A stretch of 64,000 nucleotides of DNA from Ariolimax columbianus (lineage: Eukaryota; Mollusca; Gastropoda; Stylommatophora; Arionidae), in contig JAVGWX010000018.1 of the NCBI GenBank assembly GCA_036924085.1, positions 19,312,464 through 19,376,463 on the forward strand, written 5' to 3'. Under the pieces are notes generated by a model that saw nothing but the letters and a program-made list of their open reading frames with translations, was not told the origin of the DNA and ran no database searches. How positions within the stretch are numbered: the first letter of the stretch is position 1; the number at the start of each line of letters is the position of its first letter. This document shows, one piece after another, positions 21,190 through 32,866 of this stretch. The translations under genes and the position numbers were made by a program.

Positions 21190-21740
21190 GAAAAGGACGT
21201 TAAGTGACGTGTTGTGGTTGCTTCTCTTACACTAGAAGCATGCTGATGAAGGTGGATTGCGGTGGTCCAGGCGGTTGTGTTATGTATCACTTCATCTGCT
21301 TGGCAGGGGACGTCGTGGCCTAGTGGTTAAGTGACACGACTCACAACCAGAAGGTGCTTGGTTCGATCCCCATCTCAGCACCGGCCGTTACCCAGGGGAA
21401 GCAAACCCTTAGAAACTGCAGGAGGAAGCAGACCCTTACATAAATGCATGCTGAAGTCGGATGCACTGGGCCGACAGGCGCAAAATAAAAACGCCGTGCA
21501 ATGCACACCGCCTTGGGGATTGGAGAAATAAGGAGAACGCAACAAAAAAAATCTGCTTAGCGCTCACTACTACGGGAATCACGTCGATCCACATCCTTCA
21601 CCGAGACTGCCTTGAAAACAGCCTGTTTCTAGGGAACGCTACATGGAAGAGAGATAGTGGTCTTGGTCAATTCATTGTGCCTGACCCTGATTGGACGTCC
21701 TGGTCAGTATCCTGTGTCTGACCGGTCTATCGTCTCAGTT
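21190..21740 (-). repeat. Family D element interrupted by SINE B
   Basis: Minus-strand landmarks are a GAAAACAGCCTG-type region, GTGATTCCCGTAGTAGTGAG and ACAACCGCCTGGACC, with CCTTCATCAGCATGC beyond. SINE B at 21305-21550 splits it. The head side (21690-21740) has degenerate CAGGGTCAGG-type units next to the 30-bp array. Confidence 0.75.
21305..21550 (+). mobile_element. SINE B, copy 3 (nested in family D)
   Basis: A box TGGCCTAGTGGTTAAG (21316-21331), B box GGTTCGATCCC (21360-21370), the SINE B body and a CAACAAAAAAA tail. It is flanked by ATCTGCTTGGC (21294-21304) and ATCTGCTTAGC (21551-21561), an 11-bp duplication with one mismatch. Confidence 0.92.
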
Positions 21741-21749
21741 CCTCATGGC

Positions 21750-23080
21750 TAAGATAATCTTGTACAAGAACGCCATAGGTAAGAGAGGCATGGGTTAGTT
21801 AAACGTGTACAAGAGAAGCATAGGTTAGTTAAACGTGTACAAGACAGGCATGGGTTAGTAAAACGTGTACAAGAAAGAAGTGGGTTAATTAGACGTGTAC
21901 AAGAGATGTGGGTAAGATGGACGAGGGTTAGTTAAACGTGTACAAGAGAGGCATGGGTTAGTAAAACGTGTACAAGAGAGGCATGGGTTAGTTAAACGTG
22001 TAAAAGAGAGGCATGGGTTAGTTGAACGTGTACAAGAGAGGCATGGGTTAGTTGAACGTGTATAAGAGAGGCATGAGTTAGTTAAACGTGTACAAGAGAG
22101 GCATGGGTTAGTTAAACGTGTACAAGAGAGGCATTGTCTAGTTAAACGTGTAGAAGAAAGAAGTGGGTTAGTTAGACGTGTACAAGAGAGGCATGGGCTA
22201 GTTAAACGTGTACAAGAAAGAAGTGGGTTAGTTAGACGTGTACAAGAGATGTGGGTACGATGGACGAGGGTTAGTTAAACGTGTTCAAAAGAGACATGGG
22301 TTAGTTAAACGTGTACAAGAGAGACGCGGGTTAGTTAAACGTGTACAAGAGAGAGGTGGGTTATATGAACGTATACAAGAGAGACGTGAGGTAGCTAAAT
22401 TGTACAAGAGAGGCGTGGGTTAGTTAAACGTGTACAAGAGAAACGCAGGTTAGCTAAACGTGTATAAGAGAGAAGTGGGTTAGTTAAACGTGTACAAGAG
22501 AAACGCGGGTTAGCTAAACGTGTACAAGAAAGAAGTGGGTTAATTAAACGTGTACAGAAGAGATATGGGTTAGCTAGACGTGTACAATAGAGGTGGGTAA
22601 GATAGATATGCGCTAGTTAAACGTGTTCAAAAGAGACATGGGCTAGTTGAACGTGTACAAAAGAGACATGGGTTAGTTAAACGTGTACAAGAGAGACGTG
22701 GGTTAGTTAAACGTGTACACGAGAGAAGTGGGTTAGTTAAACGTGTACACGAGGGACATGGGTTAGTTAAACGTGTACAAGAGAGACGTGGGTTAGTTAA
22801 ACGTGTACAAGAGACGTATAGTTAGACGTGTACAAGAGAAGTATAGCTACACGTGTACAAGAGACTATAGTTGAACGTGTTCAAGAGAAATATGCTACAC
22901 GTGTACAAGAGACTATAGTTAAACGTGTTCAAAAGAAGTATAATTAAACGTGTACAAGAGACGTATAGTTAGACGTGTACAAGAGAAATATGCTACACGT
23001 GTACAAGAGACTATAGTTAAACGTGTTCAAAAGAAGTATAATTAAACGTGTACAAGAGACGTATACTTAAGAGACACATC
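21750..23080. repeat. 30-bp VNTR, about 44 units
   Basis: The unit is GGTTAGTTAAACGTGTACAA then GAGAGGCATG. Toward the right the units shorten to about 24-25 bp (GTGTACAAGAGACGTATAGT). Several larger duplications of two to four units are visible (for example the GAAAGAAGTGGGTTA variant). It merges at 23080-23120 into the family D array. Confidence 0.93.
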
Positions 23081-23109
23081 AGTAACGACAACATTGATGA
23101 AACAGGCGT

Positions 23110-24500
23110 GGGTATTTGAAACGTTATTCAGGGCCAGGTGAAACATACTAATCAGACTATGTTAGTCAGGGTCAGGTGAAACATACTAATCAGAAACATC
23201 AGAAAGAGAATAATGAGTAAGAGAAACACTGGTACAATATTTATGGAAAGGATACATTGATAAAAGTGTCAGGTGAAATATTTTGTTCAAATTTTTACAG
23301 TCAGGGTCAGATAAAGCATACCGATCAATTTTAGCCAGGGTCAGGTGAAACATACTAATCAATTGTAGTCAGGGTCAGGTGAAACATACAGATCAATTTT
23401 AGTCAGAGTCAGGTGAAACATACTGATATTTTAGTCAGGGTCAGGTGAAACATACTGATCAATTGTAGCCAGGGTCAGGTGAAACATACTGATCAATTTT
23501 AGTCAGGGTCATGTGAAACATACTGATCAATTTTAGTCAGGGTCAGGTGAAACATACTGATCAATTGTAATCAGGGTCAGGTAAAACATACTGATCAATT
23601 TTAGTCAGGGTAAGGTGAAACATACTGATAAATTTTAGTCCGGGTCAGGTGAAACATACTGATCAATTTTAGTCAGGGTCAGGGGAAACATACTGCTATT
23701 TTAGTCAGGGTCAGGTGAAACATACTGATCAATTGTAGCCAGGGTCAGGTGAAACAAACTGATCAATTTTAGTCAGGGTCAGGTGAAACATACAGATCAA
23801 TTTTAGTCAGGTCAGGTGAACCATGCTGTTCAATTTTAGTCTGGGTCAGGTGAAACATACTGATCAATTTTAGTCAGTGTCAGGGGAAATATTTTGATCA
23901 GACTTTGACAGTCAGGGTCAGGTGAAACATACTGATCAATTTTAGTCAGGGTCATGTGAAACATACTGATAAATTTTAATCAGGGTCAGGTGAAACATAC
24001 TGATCAATTTAAGTCAGGGTCAGGTGAAACATACTGATCAATTTTAGTCAGGGTCAGGTGAAACATACTGATCAATTTATTCAGGGTCAGGTAAACATTC
24101 TGATCAATTTTAGTCAGTGGCAGGTGAAACATACTGATCAATTTTAGTCAGGGTCAGGTGAAATATACTGATCAATTGTAGTCAGGGTCAGGTGAAACAT
24201 ACTGATCAATTTTAGTCAGTGTCAGGTGAAACATACTAATCAGAATATGTTATTCAGGGCCAGGTGAAACATACTAATCAGACTATGTTAGTCAGGGTCA
24301 GGGGAAACATACTAATCAGAATATGTTAGTCAGGGTAAGGTGAAACATACTAACCAATGTTTCTCAGGGTCAGATGAAATATACTGATCATACTATGTTA
24401 GGCAGGGTCAGGTAAAAGATGCTGATCATAATTTGTAAGTCTGAGTCAAGGGAAACATACTAATCAAACTATGTTAGTCAGTGTCTGCTGAAAAAATTGT
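23110..24500. repeat. 34-bp VNTR forming the head of a family D element
   Basis: About 38 units of GTCAGGGTCAGGTGAAACAT then ACTGATCAATTTTA. It is followed by TGATCAAGACACCATCTCAC (24537), which is the start of the family D body. Confidence 0.92.
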
Positions 24501-24600
24501 AATCAGGATGTGGTAGTCAGTGGCAGGTACAACATTGATCAAGACACCATCTCACTTCTCACATACTTCATGGAAGTATGGCTAGCGAGGCAGGGAATCT
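24501..24600 (+). repeat. Family D body, truncated
   Basis: GTACAACATTGATCAAGACA, ACATACTTCATGGAAGTATG and GCTAGCGAGG correspond to the first part of the D body at 26850-26930. It breaks off before the GTGATCTCCG block. Confidence 0.65.
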
Positions 24601-24934
24601 CCTCTGGCACGACACATATGGAGCAGACAAGAATCAATGAAGCTGCCACACGAAAGACAAGAGACGAGTTGCCTCATTCTGACGGTCAGAGATTCTCTGC
24701 CCTCGGTGTGACAGACGCTTTCAAAACTCACTCCAGGATTGATAGATGACACTATGTGATCCTCTTCAGAAATGATGGACAAGCAACATACTAAATTCCC
24801 CACTAAGTTGATCACAGCATCAATCTCCACCTTGTTGAACAGGGAACTGTAGCAAAGCAAAATTACAGGATAACCACGAGGAAATGAATGACGGTATTCA
24901 TCAGCATTGTCACGTGACCAATATGTCAGTCATG
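24601..24934. other. No recognised gene
   Basis: Short chance frames on both strands. Confidence 0.45.
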
Positions 24935-25400
24935 CCTCTTCTTCTGTCTAAATGTATCTCATCATCATCACGAAACATGTCCTTTATAAAACGTCGCTCC
25001 CATCACAGTCTGTCTGAAAGAAACTATTTCCTGTGTCAAATCTCCAGCCTTCGCAACAACAGGCATTCCTGGATATCTTGGTGCCTTCGTCTTCTCGATT
25101 TACCCCTGCCTCTGGCACTATATCTTCCACCACTGTTCTCTCAAGACCGTTGTGTCTCTTGAAGGGACCAAAGTATTTCAATTTTCTGGCCAAAATTGAA
25201 TTGATAAACCAGTTCTCCTTTATGGTCAACTCTTGCCAAATGTCTATATTTATCTTTTTCTCTGTCCAGTGTATTCTGAGGATCCTTATGTAACATTTTC
25301 ACTCGAAGGACTCTTTGTCTAGAAGTTTTGGTAGTTGTCCATGATTCGCATGCATATGCTGCCACATGAAAACAACAGGCTCCCAAGACTTTCACTTTTG
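24935..25400 (-). pseudogene. LINE reverse-transcriptase C-terminal tail
   Basis: The minus frames read YACESWTTTKTSRQRVLRVK, then RVDHKGELVYQFNFGQK and, after a frame change, sequence related to F(R/K)..V.GATFYKGH. The closest relative in the window is 62640-63045(+), which shares long stretches such as GAGTCCTTCGAGT.AAAATG. The Y..E(S/T)W motif marks the usual boundary between the RT thumb and C-terminal region. Confidence 0.7.
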
Positions 25401-25439
25401 TCGTTTGGTTAGCGCTCTACTACAAGTCTATGCTTCTCT

Positions 25440-26224
25440 TCAACATTGACATGGATAATATAACTATTTCAGCTACTAGTCAATAATACTAGTCAAGACA
25501 ATGATACATTTTTTTGCTATTTGCGTGACTAAGTCAATAAATATATGAAAATAGCGTACCTTCTAGTGAAAGTGGATTAGAAACGGACAGAAAAAGATAA
25601 GAGAGATTATGTTGTTATACGAGTGTGTTTTTGGCTTTAGGTTTCATACTCAAACCCCACTGAAGGCCGGATGAAGATGATTATCAATGGTCATGGGCCG
25701 CTAGAAGATGAGTTCGATGATTCAAAAGATGTTTAAAGATCAACTTGACACAATGGCCGCTTGTGGAAAATGTTGATATGTCAAGTGTAGTATTAAGACC
25801 AGTTCGATGACTGATGAGTCGTTTGAAGACACCTTATATACATCAAGAATCACCTGAAGACAAAATGAATGACTCAAACGTTTCTAGACGATAGTAGCAA
25901 TGGTCCAAGTTCCGCACTACAATAAAACCGCGCATGTCTAATTGATAAAGACAGATTAGTCGAAATGTGAGTTGTTGTTTTTTTTTTTTTTTTTTGTTCA
26001 TTTATTTTGTTTGTTTCACTATTTTACTTTTTCACTTGTAAAACAGTTCAACACTTATTTATTTATTGTACATATTTTAACAATTCGAATAGTGTTCCCT
26101 ATTCCTTTATCTGGAATGTAATCGCTGTTTTCTCTTTCTGTGTTGTCACTTTTACTCCTTCATTTAATTTTGTGCAGTATCTCTCTTTCTACCTTCTATT
26201 CTGAGGAGGAGAAACTAACGTCTG
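25440..26224. other. No recognised gene; poly-T near 25978
   Basis: AT-rich sequence with a T-run of about 18 bases at 25978-25995. Confidence 0.45.
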
Positions 26225-27135
26225 GTAAGAAAAAAAGTACTGATTGTATAATGTTAGTCATGGCCAGGAAAAGCAAACTGATCAGACAATATTAGTCAGC
26301 GTCAGGAAAAATATACTGAAGAGACAAAATTAATCAGGTTCTATCAAAATAGTTTGATTAGACAATGTTAATCAAGGTCTGGCAAAATATACTAATCGGA
26401 TAATTTTAGTCAGGGTCAGAAAAAACATACTGATCAGACAATGGTAGTCAGGTTCAGGAAAAACATACTGATTGGACAATTTTAGTGATGGTCAGGCACA
26501 ACACACTGATAGGGTAATGTTAGTCAGGGTCAGGAACAACACACTCATAGGGTAATGTTAGTCAGGGTCAGACACAACATACTTATCTGGTAATGTTAGT
26601 CAGGGTCAGGCACAACATACTGATCGGGTAATGTTGTTAGTCAGGGTCAGGCACAACATACTGATAGGGTAATGTTAGTCAGGGAAAGGCAAACTATACT
26701 GATCGAGTAATGTTAGTCAGGGCCAGGCACAACATACTGATCGGGTAATGTTAGCCAGGGTCAGGCACAACATACTGATCGGGTAATGTTAGTCAGGGTC
26801 AGGCACAACATACTGATCGGGTAATGTTAGTCAGGATCAGGCACAACATACTGACCAAGACCCCCACTTCACTTTCACGTAGCAGTCATTGAAAACAGTT
26901 TCATGACAGTGTGGCTAATAAGGTGATGGATCAACGTGATCTCCGTATTAGTTAGCAACACGCTGATGAAGGCATGCACAGCATAACTGCCAAGGGGACC
27001 TCCGTCTACCTTCATCAGCACGCTTGGGATGTGAGGAAAGCTACTGCAACCCGCCACTTAACGTAATTTTCAAGGCTTACGAAAGAGTAAATCTACTCAT
27101 TGTGTGCATTCAACAACAACAACAACAACAATACA
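26225..27135 (+). repeat. Family D element, most complete copy with VNTR head and (CAA)n end
   Basis: The head VNTR (26240-26850) has about 16 units of 34-38 bp (GTCAGGGTCAGGCACAACAT then ACTGATCGGGTAATGTTA). The body (26850-27105) carries GTGATCTCCGTATTAGTTAG, a CACGCTGATGAAGG ... CCTTCATCAGCACG inverted repeat (about 26950-27023, 13-bp stem) and GATGTGAGGAAAGCTACTGC. It ends with (CAA)n at 27111-27130. There is no coding capacity and no pol III box I can recognise. Confidence 0.8.
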
Positions 27136-27149
27136 ATTCTTCTATTCTA

Positions 27150-27950
27150 TTTGCCTTTCCGATCCAAGTGAAACGTAGGGCAAGCAGATTTATTTACGGG
27201 AATTCTGTATCCTAGCATTTTTGGTGTCGCTTTCAGTAGCACAATGGTTTTAGCCCCATACACAATCAGAGTTCTATTAGTGTGTGATTAGAGTTCTACT
27301 GGCATGTAATTAGAGTTATTAACGTGTGATCATAGTCTGATTAGCATGTGATTGTAGTCATTTAAGCCTCTGAAAAGCATTTATTTAGCGTCTGATTATC
27401 GTAAACGTATTAAATTGGCGTCTGATGAGCGTTTGAAAAACATTTGATTGTCATCTGAATACCGATTGATTAACTTTTGATTATCCTAAATATAGAAAAC
27501 TGGCTTTTCTTGGAATAGGTGCAGAGTTTAACTTTCGTTACAGGGGAATTCTAATTGACCCAGCTGTAAATGGTACGTAAGGAGAAAAGTAATATGGCAG
27601 CGCCTTAATAGCTGCCCTCTCGACTCTCCAATGTTTGTGTCGAGTTTTCCGATGTTTGGTGGTTCCTGTCCGTATTATATTTCACAACTCGTTCACCAGG
27701 TGGTATCAGGGACTTTATTCTGTGGATTTGATGTGCTGTTGATTGGTTATTCTGCTTGTTATGCTGCATTTTGCTGCATTTCATGCCTGGCTCAGGGCAT
27801 GGGAAACCAGTTCATGACAGAGTTCAACGTTTCTCTTAACTGCACACCCGAATTCAGTCCATATTATCACTACTTAAGAACATTTCTGCTTGGACTGAAG
27901 CCAACTTCCTCCTGCTCGCCCCTCCCTCCACCGGAGATCATACGATACGT
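27150..27950. other. No recognised gene; weak 20-25 bp periodicity at 27260-27480
   Basis: Degenerate TGTGATTAGAGTTCTA-like motifs repeat irregularly. A family E core (ACCCAGCTGTAAATGGTACG) lies at 27558-27577. The 167-codon + frame at 27631 has no family motif and partly overlaps the antisense of LINE R. Confidence 0.5.
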
Positions 27951-27954
27951 CGCT

Positions 27955-28358
27955 TACTTACTTAGTCACTCCTCTTCTACTGTGAGGTGTAGATGTTGCA
28001 AGAGAGAACGCCACACCGCTCTATCCGCCGTCTTTTTCCTGGCCTCTTTCCAATCCAGCCGTCGATCACTTAAGGACTGTCGTATGTGGTCTTCTCAACG
28101 AACTTTGGGACGTCCTGTGTGTCTGCGTCCTTGACTTTTTATCTTCCATGACCGCCTTGGTATCCGATCGTCTTCCATTCTACAGACATGGTCAAACAAA
28201 TGTAGTTGGGACTGCTCCACTCGTGTCTGCAGGGGTTGGACTTCAAGATTGCTACGTATTGTTTGGTTACGGATCTTGTCCCTTTTCCTCGCCTGAACCG
28301 CTTTTCTTAGATACCTCATTTCCGAACTTTGTAGTTGCCTTTCTTGGGCTGTAGTCAT
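27955..28358 (-). pseudogene. LINE R: C-terminal region and 3' end
   Basis: The minus frame reads SSEMRYLRKAVQARKRDKIR, HLFDHVCRMEDDRIPR and GRPKVR, then a stop, then in the same frame EDHIRQSLSDRRLDWKEARK and RAVWRSLLQHLHLTVEEE followed by TGA. About 10 nt later a short TAAG repeat (CTAAGTAAGTAAG) forms the probable 3' tail. A stop or frame break near 28360 separates it from the RT. The preserved natural stop and tail indicate the true 3' end of the element. Confidence 0.8.
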
Positions 28359-28361
28359 TGC

Positions 28362-29935
28362 TCATGACTCATATACATATGTCAGGACAGGCACATAGGT
28401 CGAGCGGTATACATCCATCTTTGTTTCCCTGCTTATTTCTTTTTTGCTGAGTAATCCTCTGTTTATTGCATGGAACAGTCTACCTGCTGCTGCCCTTCGT
28501 GCAGTTAACTCTTCTTTGATTCCTCCCCTGCTGTCTATTACTACTCCTAGATATTTAAAGTTGCTGATCTGCTCCAGTGCTCGTGTTCCCATGGTTATCT
28601 GATGTCTCCTCTCATCTCTGGAGATCACCATGGTTTGTGTTTTGAAGTTGCTGAGGTGCCTCTCTCTCTTCTACAACTCTTCTTCCCAGACCTGCAAGTT
28701 GATCTGGAGATGTGCCCCAGATTTCGTGATAAGGGCCACGTCGTCTGCAAACGCTAGTTTCGATATGTAACTTGGTCTCATCTTCCAGTACCCTACTTCA
28801 TACTTTTTTGTCCGTTCCTTGCAGGCTTTGATGACTTCGTCCATGAGGAGTATGAAAAGGTACGGTGATAGAATGTCCCCCTGTCTTACTCCGCTACGGG
28901 TCTTGAATTCTCCTGACTTTTGATTTGATGTCCGCACATAATTTTTGCATGTTTTATAGAAACTCTGTATGGCAGAGATCAGGGGTCCTAGGATGTTCTT
29001 CCTTGTCAGGCACTCCCAAAGTTTGTCCCAAGGGACTTTATCAAATGCTTTCTCCAAATCCAAAAAGCAGAGATGCATCTCCTTATCATATTCAAGAGCC
29101 TTTTCACCTAGCTGTCTGAGTGAAAAGATAAGGTACTTCTTGAGTACTTCTGTTTGCCCTAAACCCAGATTGAGTTTCATCCATATTTTGGCTCTGCTAG
29201 ACCTCTTAATTGCCGTTCTAGAATCCTAGAGTAGATTTTCCCGGGGACACCGAGAAGGGAAATACCTCTGTGATTTTCACATCGTCGACTGTCGCCCTCT
29301 TAAATATTGGTAATATTATTGCAACCTCCCAGTCTCTTGGTATCTTCTTGTGGTGCCAACCTGCCTTGAGAATCTTCAGAAATAGTATCTCTCCTGCCGT
29401 TCCCATGTATTTAACCATTTCTGGTGTTATACCATCATGTCCTGCTGCTTTACCATTCTTAATTTTCTCCAAAGCTACCTTTAGTTCTTCCATTGTGATA
29501 TTATAGTTCCCCTCCATGGCTCCCTCTTCTTGAATTGGGACTGTTACTTCCAGAGCTTGATTTTCCTCCACCCAAGACGATCTGAGAATAATTCTTTCCA
29601 TCTGTTCATTACCTCTTCTAGGGTGGTCAACAGCGCACCTTGTTTATCTTTAACAAATTTCAGGGGGCATTCCTTTTCCTTCCTCGTGTTTTTTAAGGTC
29701 CTGTAGAACAGTTTCTGGTTTTCTCCAGCATTATTTTTCAGTTTCTCTCGAAAATTCCTTCCAGGATTTCTGTTTGGCCTTGAGCACAGTCTTCTTTGCT
29801 TCTGTTCTAAATGTACATATTCTTTAAATTTCTTAGAATTTTCTTCTGTATTTCTAGACCCTAGGTATTGCTTCCATGCCTTTTTCTTTTTTCATATTAT
29901 TCTTTTCACTTCCTCTATCCACCAAGGTGTACTCT
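28362..29935 (-). pseudogene. LINE R: reverse transcriptase
   Basis: In order on the minus strand: a WW.EEVKR-type linker (about 29910), KIKNGKAAGHDGITPEMVKY (about 29440), the motif A segment CFLDLEKAFDKVPWDKLWEC (about 29060), motif B RSGVRQGDILSPYLFILLMD (about 28880), the catalytic KLAFADDVALITKS (about 28740) and the motif E-like NFKYLGVVIDSRGG (about 28550). The FADD box and motif A Asp are intact, but frames change near 29200 and 28650, so the gene is dead. The layout (APE endonuclease, then RT, no RNase H) fits RTE- or L2/CR1-like LINEs. I cannot fix the clade without alignment. Confidence 0.9.
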
Positions 29936-30179
29936 TTATATTTCCTCTTTCTTTAGTTTTATCGCATGCCTCTTTTGCAGACATTTTGAGGATGTCCTTG
30001 AATTTTACCCAGAACATTTCAATATCTTCTTCAGGTTCTTCTATTCTTTCTATTGCTGTGGTTATGAGCCCTTTGAATCACCTATTAACATCTGGTTCTC
30101 TAAGTTTGTAAGCCTTAATTGTATTTTCTCCGTGTGTGGTATAATGTTTCTTGATTGCTGATGGGTGTTGCCTTGCTGG

Positions 30180-31090
30180 CTAATGTTTATCGATTTCTCT
30201 TTTTATTCTAACTAGGTAGTGGTCGCTTCTTATCTCTGGTCTTCTGAACACTCTAGCATAATTCACATACTTGAAATCACTTTTCCTCACTATCGCATAG
30301 TCAATTATAGATCTTTCATTTCTTGCCGGCTCGCATCTTGTGTAGGCATAGATACGCTTGTGTGGAAATCCTGTATTAGTAATAACAAGATTTTGTTCTC
30401 TGCAGAATCTCAGCAGTCGTTTTCCATTGTCATTTAAGACATCTTCTCTATACCTATCGATCACCCCATCCCATCTAGAATAGTCGTTTCCAACCCTTGC
30501 GTTGAAGTCTCCAAGGAGAAGTATTTCATTTTGGCAATTGTCAACGGTCCTTTGAAGGCGATCATAAAATTAATCTTTTATGTCTGTGCTCTCATCTTCG
30601 TTTAGTGCATACACAGTGACGATATCCATTTGACTATCCTCCTCTTACAGACAGCACCATCAGTTGTTCTGATATGAACTTATCCTTTAATGCGTGCTTT
30701 GTTATTACTATCCACTATACAGCCCACCTCTGCCCTGGCTCTTTCAGTCATGGAAACTCCACTGTGGTATAACATGTTGCCGGCATGGTCCAGAACGCCC
30801 TGTTTCTTTTGCTTTGTTTCTGTAAGTGCCAGAACTGTCAATTTTGCTCTCTTCATCTCCTCTATTAGTTCATGTTCTTTTCCATTTATAATTCTTACAT
30901 TCCATGTTCCGTAAATCGTGGTCCTTATTTCTCGACTGTTCGTCGTCGTTGAGATCAGTCCGGTTTTCTCTATGGTTTGACTTGTAATCGTTTGTTAAGA
31001 CAAACAGGTGATTAGCCAGTTGTGTCTTTACATGATGGAGGGGCTGCCTTCTTACAGTCTCCATGTCTGCCGACCCGTTTTTGTCCACGG
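30180..31090 (-). pseudogene. LINE R: apurinic-like endonuclease domain
   Basis: The minus strand encodes IYGTWNVRIINGKEHELIEE (motif with Asn and Arg, about 30900), LTVLALTETK (catalytic Glu, about 30845), a YHSGVS..RA.AEVG segment (about 30750) and, in the frame at 30180-30464, NERSIIDYAIVRK and RSDHYLVRIKREI. The terminal SDH triad residue is present. This is the exonuclease-endonuclease-phosphatase fold used to nick target DNA for retrotransposition. Frameshifts and stops occur between about 30470 and 30700. Upstream of about 31090 there is no coding similarity, so the 5' end is probably near there. Confidence 0.85.
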
Positions 31091-31099
31091 CTGCTTATG

Positions 31100-31790
31100 T
31101 ATTCGCAGCTAACCTCCAAATTAGGAGGACTTTCAGCATTCTGCTACCCTGCTGACGAGCCTTGTAAGAGGTCGGTTCCTCTCCCAGGACAATACCTCTC
31201 CCAACCTCGTATTCTCAGCAGAGAACAAATCACGCTGACCAACAGGTGGACACAGTCAGAAGCACCGGCGGCGGGACACGTGGTAACAGGGAGCTTGACA
31301 CGGACAGCTTGACACAAACATTGGTCTAACACACTCCTCGCGGCCCTCGTGACAAAGAAGCGGAGTACACGACTCCACCTGGGTAGTCTGTAGGGATTTC
31401 GTTCGACACGCTACGCATGTACATAACCTCAGCAGTTGGACATGGTAGGAGTCAATCGACGCAACGGGCCTTTGACACCTACGCAAACATTATTATTATT
31501 AAATGGGTACATGTCTGACTGTTTAGTGGTAGGACGGCGGCGAGCAAGAAAACAAAACCATTTTCTTCTTAAATACGATGCAGCCTCGTATAAAGCAGTA
31601 TTTAACGTTATCGTCTCAGTCTACTATAAGACAACTCTACATTTATCTATGCTATATGTCTCGTTATGGCCATGATTTCTTATTTTGACTTATAATCTAC
31701 CTCCCTTTATATCAAATTGTATTTGTTCCCCAAATGTGACGCCACTCGCGTTGAGAGCCGCATGAACCACATAGCCCATTCGTGTTTGAG
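31100..31790. other. No recognised gene; possible LINE R 5' leader
   Basis: No motif. Part of this stretch may be the 5' untranslated region of LINE R, but no boundary or target duplication was found. Confidence 0.4.
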
Positions 31791-31794
31791 ACTC

Positions 31795-31999
31795 CTCCTC
31801 CTCCTTCTTCTTCATCTTCTTCTTCCTATTCTTCTTCTTCTTCTGTGTTCATTCTCAATCTCCCGCTACCAAGCCGTGAATATGGCTTTGCAAGCAGCAG
31901 GATATAGTCCAGAGAACGGAAATCGTTGTGTCGCTAGTTTACAGCTAGACTGCGATATTTGCACCTTTCGGTCCGACATATCCGTCTTCGGCAGCGTTT
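31795..31999 (-). repeat. Family C element (copy C3, 5'-truncated) with GAA-rich tail
   Basis: On minus it shows GCTGCCGAAGACGGATATGT, GGTGCAAATATCGCAGTC, ACACAACGATTTCCGTTCTC and GGTAGCGGGAGATTGAGAAT, then a GAAGAAGAAGAAGAATAGG tail (31795-31845 on +). Confidence 0.8.
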
Positions 32000-32335
32000 G
32001 AGACTCCTATTTTGGACATTAGCCTGTCGAGGTTTAGAAATCTACTTAGGTAACGTGTGGTTATTTTACATGCAAATTGAAATTCGCCCCATGTGAATTT
32101 AGCATCACATATGGGGATGTAGGTCATGAGTAATGTAAGCTTATGAGATATTTTATTTGACCAAAGACTGTTGTGCATCGTTCATTAAACGAGTTTTCTC
32201 GTTGCCTTCACCGACTTGTTTCTGTAAGCAATATAACGACCTACATGTGTCTGTCTGCACATTTTGATTTCTATTATTTTTGCCCCGGAATCTTTTAATT
32301 TATAATGAACAATATATATCTTTATCTCGCCTGTG
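32000..32335. other. No recognised gene
   Basis: AT-rich unique sequence. Confidence 0.4.
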
Positions 32336-32339
32336 GGGA

Positions 32340-32640
32340 GAAGAGAGTAGTATCTGGTCAGACAAAATATTTTGGTCAAGACCTGAACTTCTTAGCAGAT
32401 CTCCCTAGAGAAACGGGCTGTTTTTATGGCATCATGGCTAAGACGTGATCCCCGCAATAGCGAGCGACACGTAGATGAAGCAAAGAATAGCACAACCATG
32501 TAGAAAACCCCGGTCAATCGTCATCAACACGCTCGGGATGTGAAGAAAGCTACTACAACACACCACTTAACGACATATTCATTGTGCACAAAACAGTTGA
32601 CTTCCTCATTGAGAAAAATCAACAATAACAACAACAACCT
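32340..32640 (+). repeat. Family D element with (CAA)n end
   Basis: GGTCAAGACCTGAACTTC, GACGTGATCCCCGCAATAGC and GATGTGAAGAAAGCTACTAC, ending AACAATAACAACAACAACC. The head has only one degenerate GTCAG unit, so there is no VNTR in this copy. Confidence 0.8.
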
Positions 32641-32816
32641 CGCCTGTGTGTTGTGGTAAATGTGAGAGCGTGTTACCGCTAAAAGACTGAGTTCGCGCCC
32701 CGGCAGCTAGCTCGACCTAATCTAATCTTGTTGTAATATGTGCTTGATTTACATTTAGGGTAGACACGACAGCAAGGAAGGGTGTTGGTCACCTAAACTT
32801 AATAAGTGAGATCAAG

Positions 32817-32819
<3 letters not shown>

Positions 32820-32848
<29 letters not shown>

Positions 32849-32866
32849 TTTCGAACGTTGTCAGAC
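32820..32866 (-). mobile_element. J-LINE copy 5: 47-bp minimal insertion
   Basis: On minus it reads GTCTGACAACGTTCGAAAAA and then (GAA)n, i.e. only the last codon and stop of the J ORF, the tiny 3' UTR and the tail. It is bounded by exact 11-bp duplications AGATCAAGTAC at 32809-32819 and 32867-32877. It would be taken for a plain (TTC)n microsatellite without the duplications. Confidence 0.88.

Noticed and set aside
27631..28134. 167-codon + ORF
   Set aside because: It overlaps the antisense of the LINE R C-terminus; no domain recognised.
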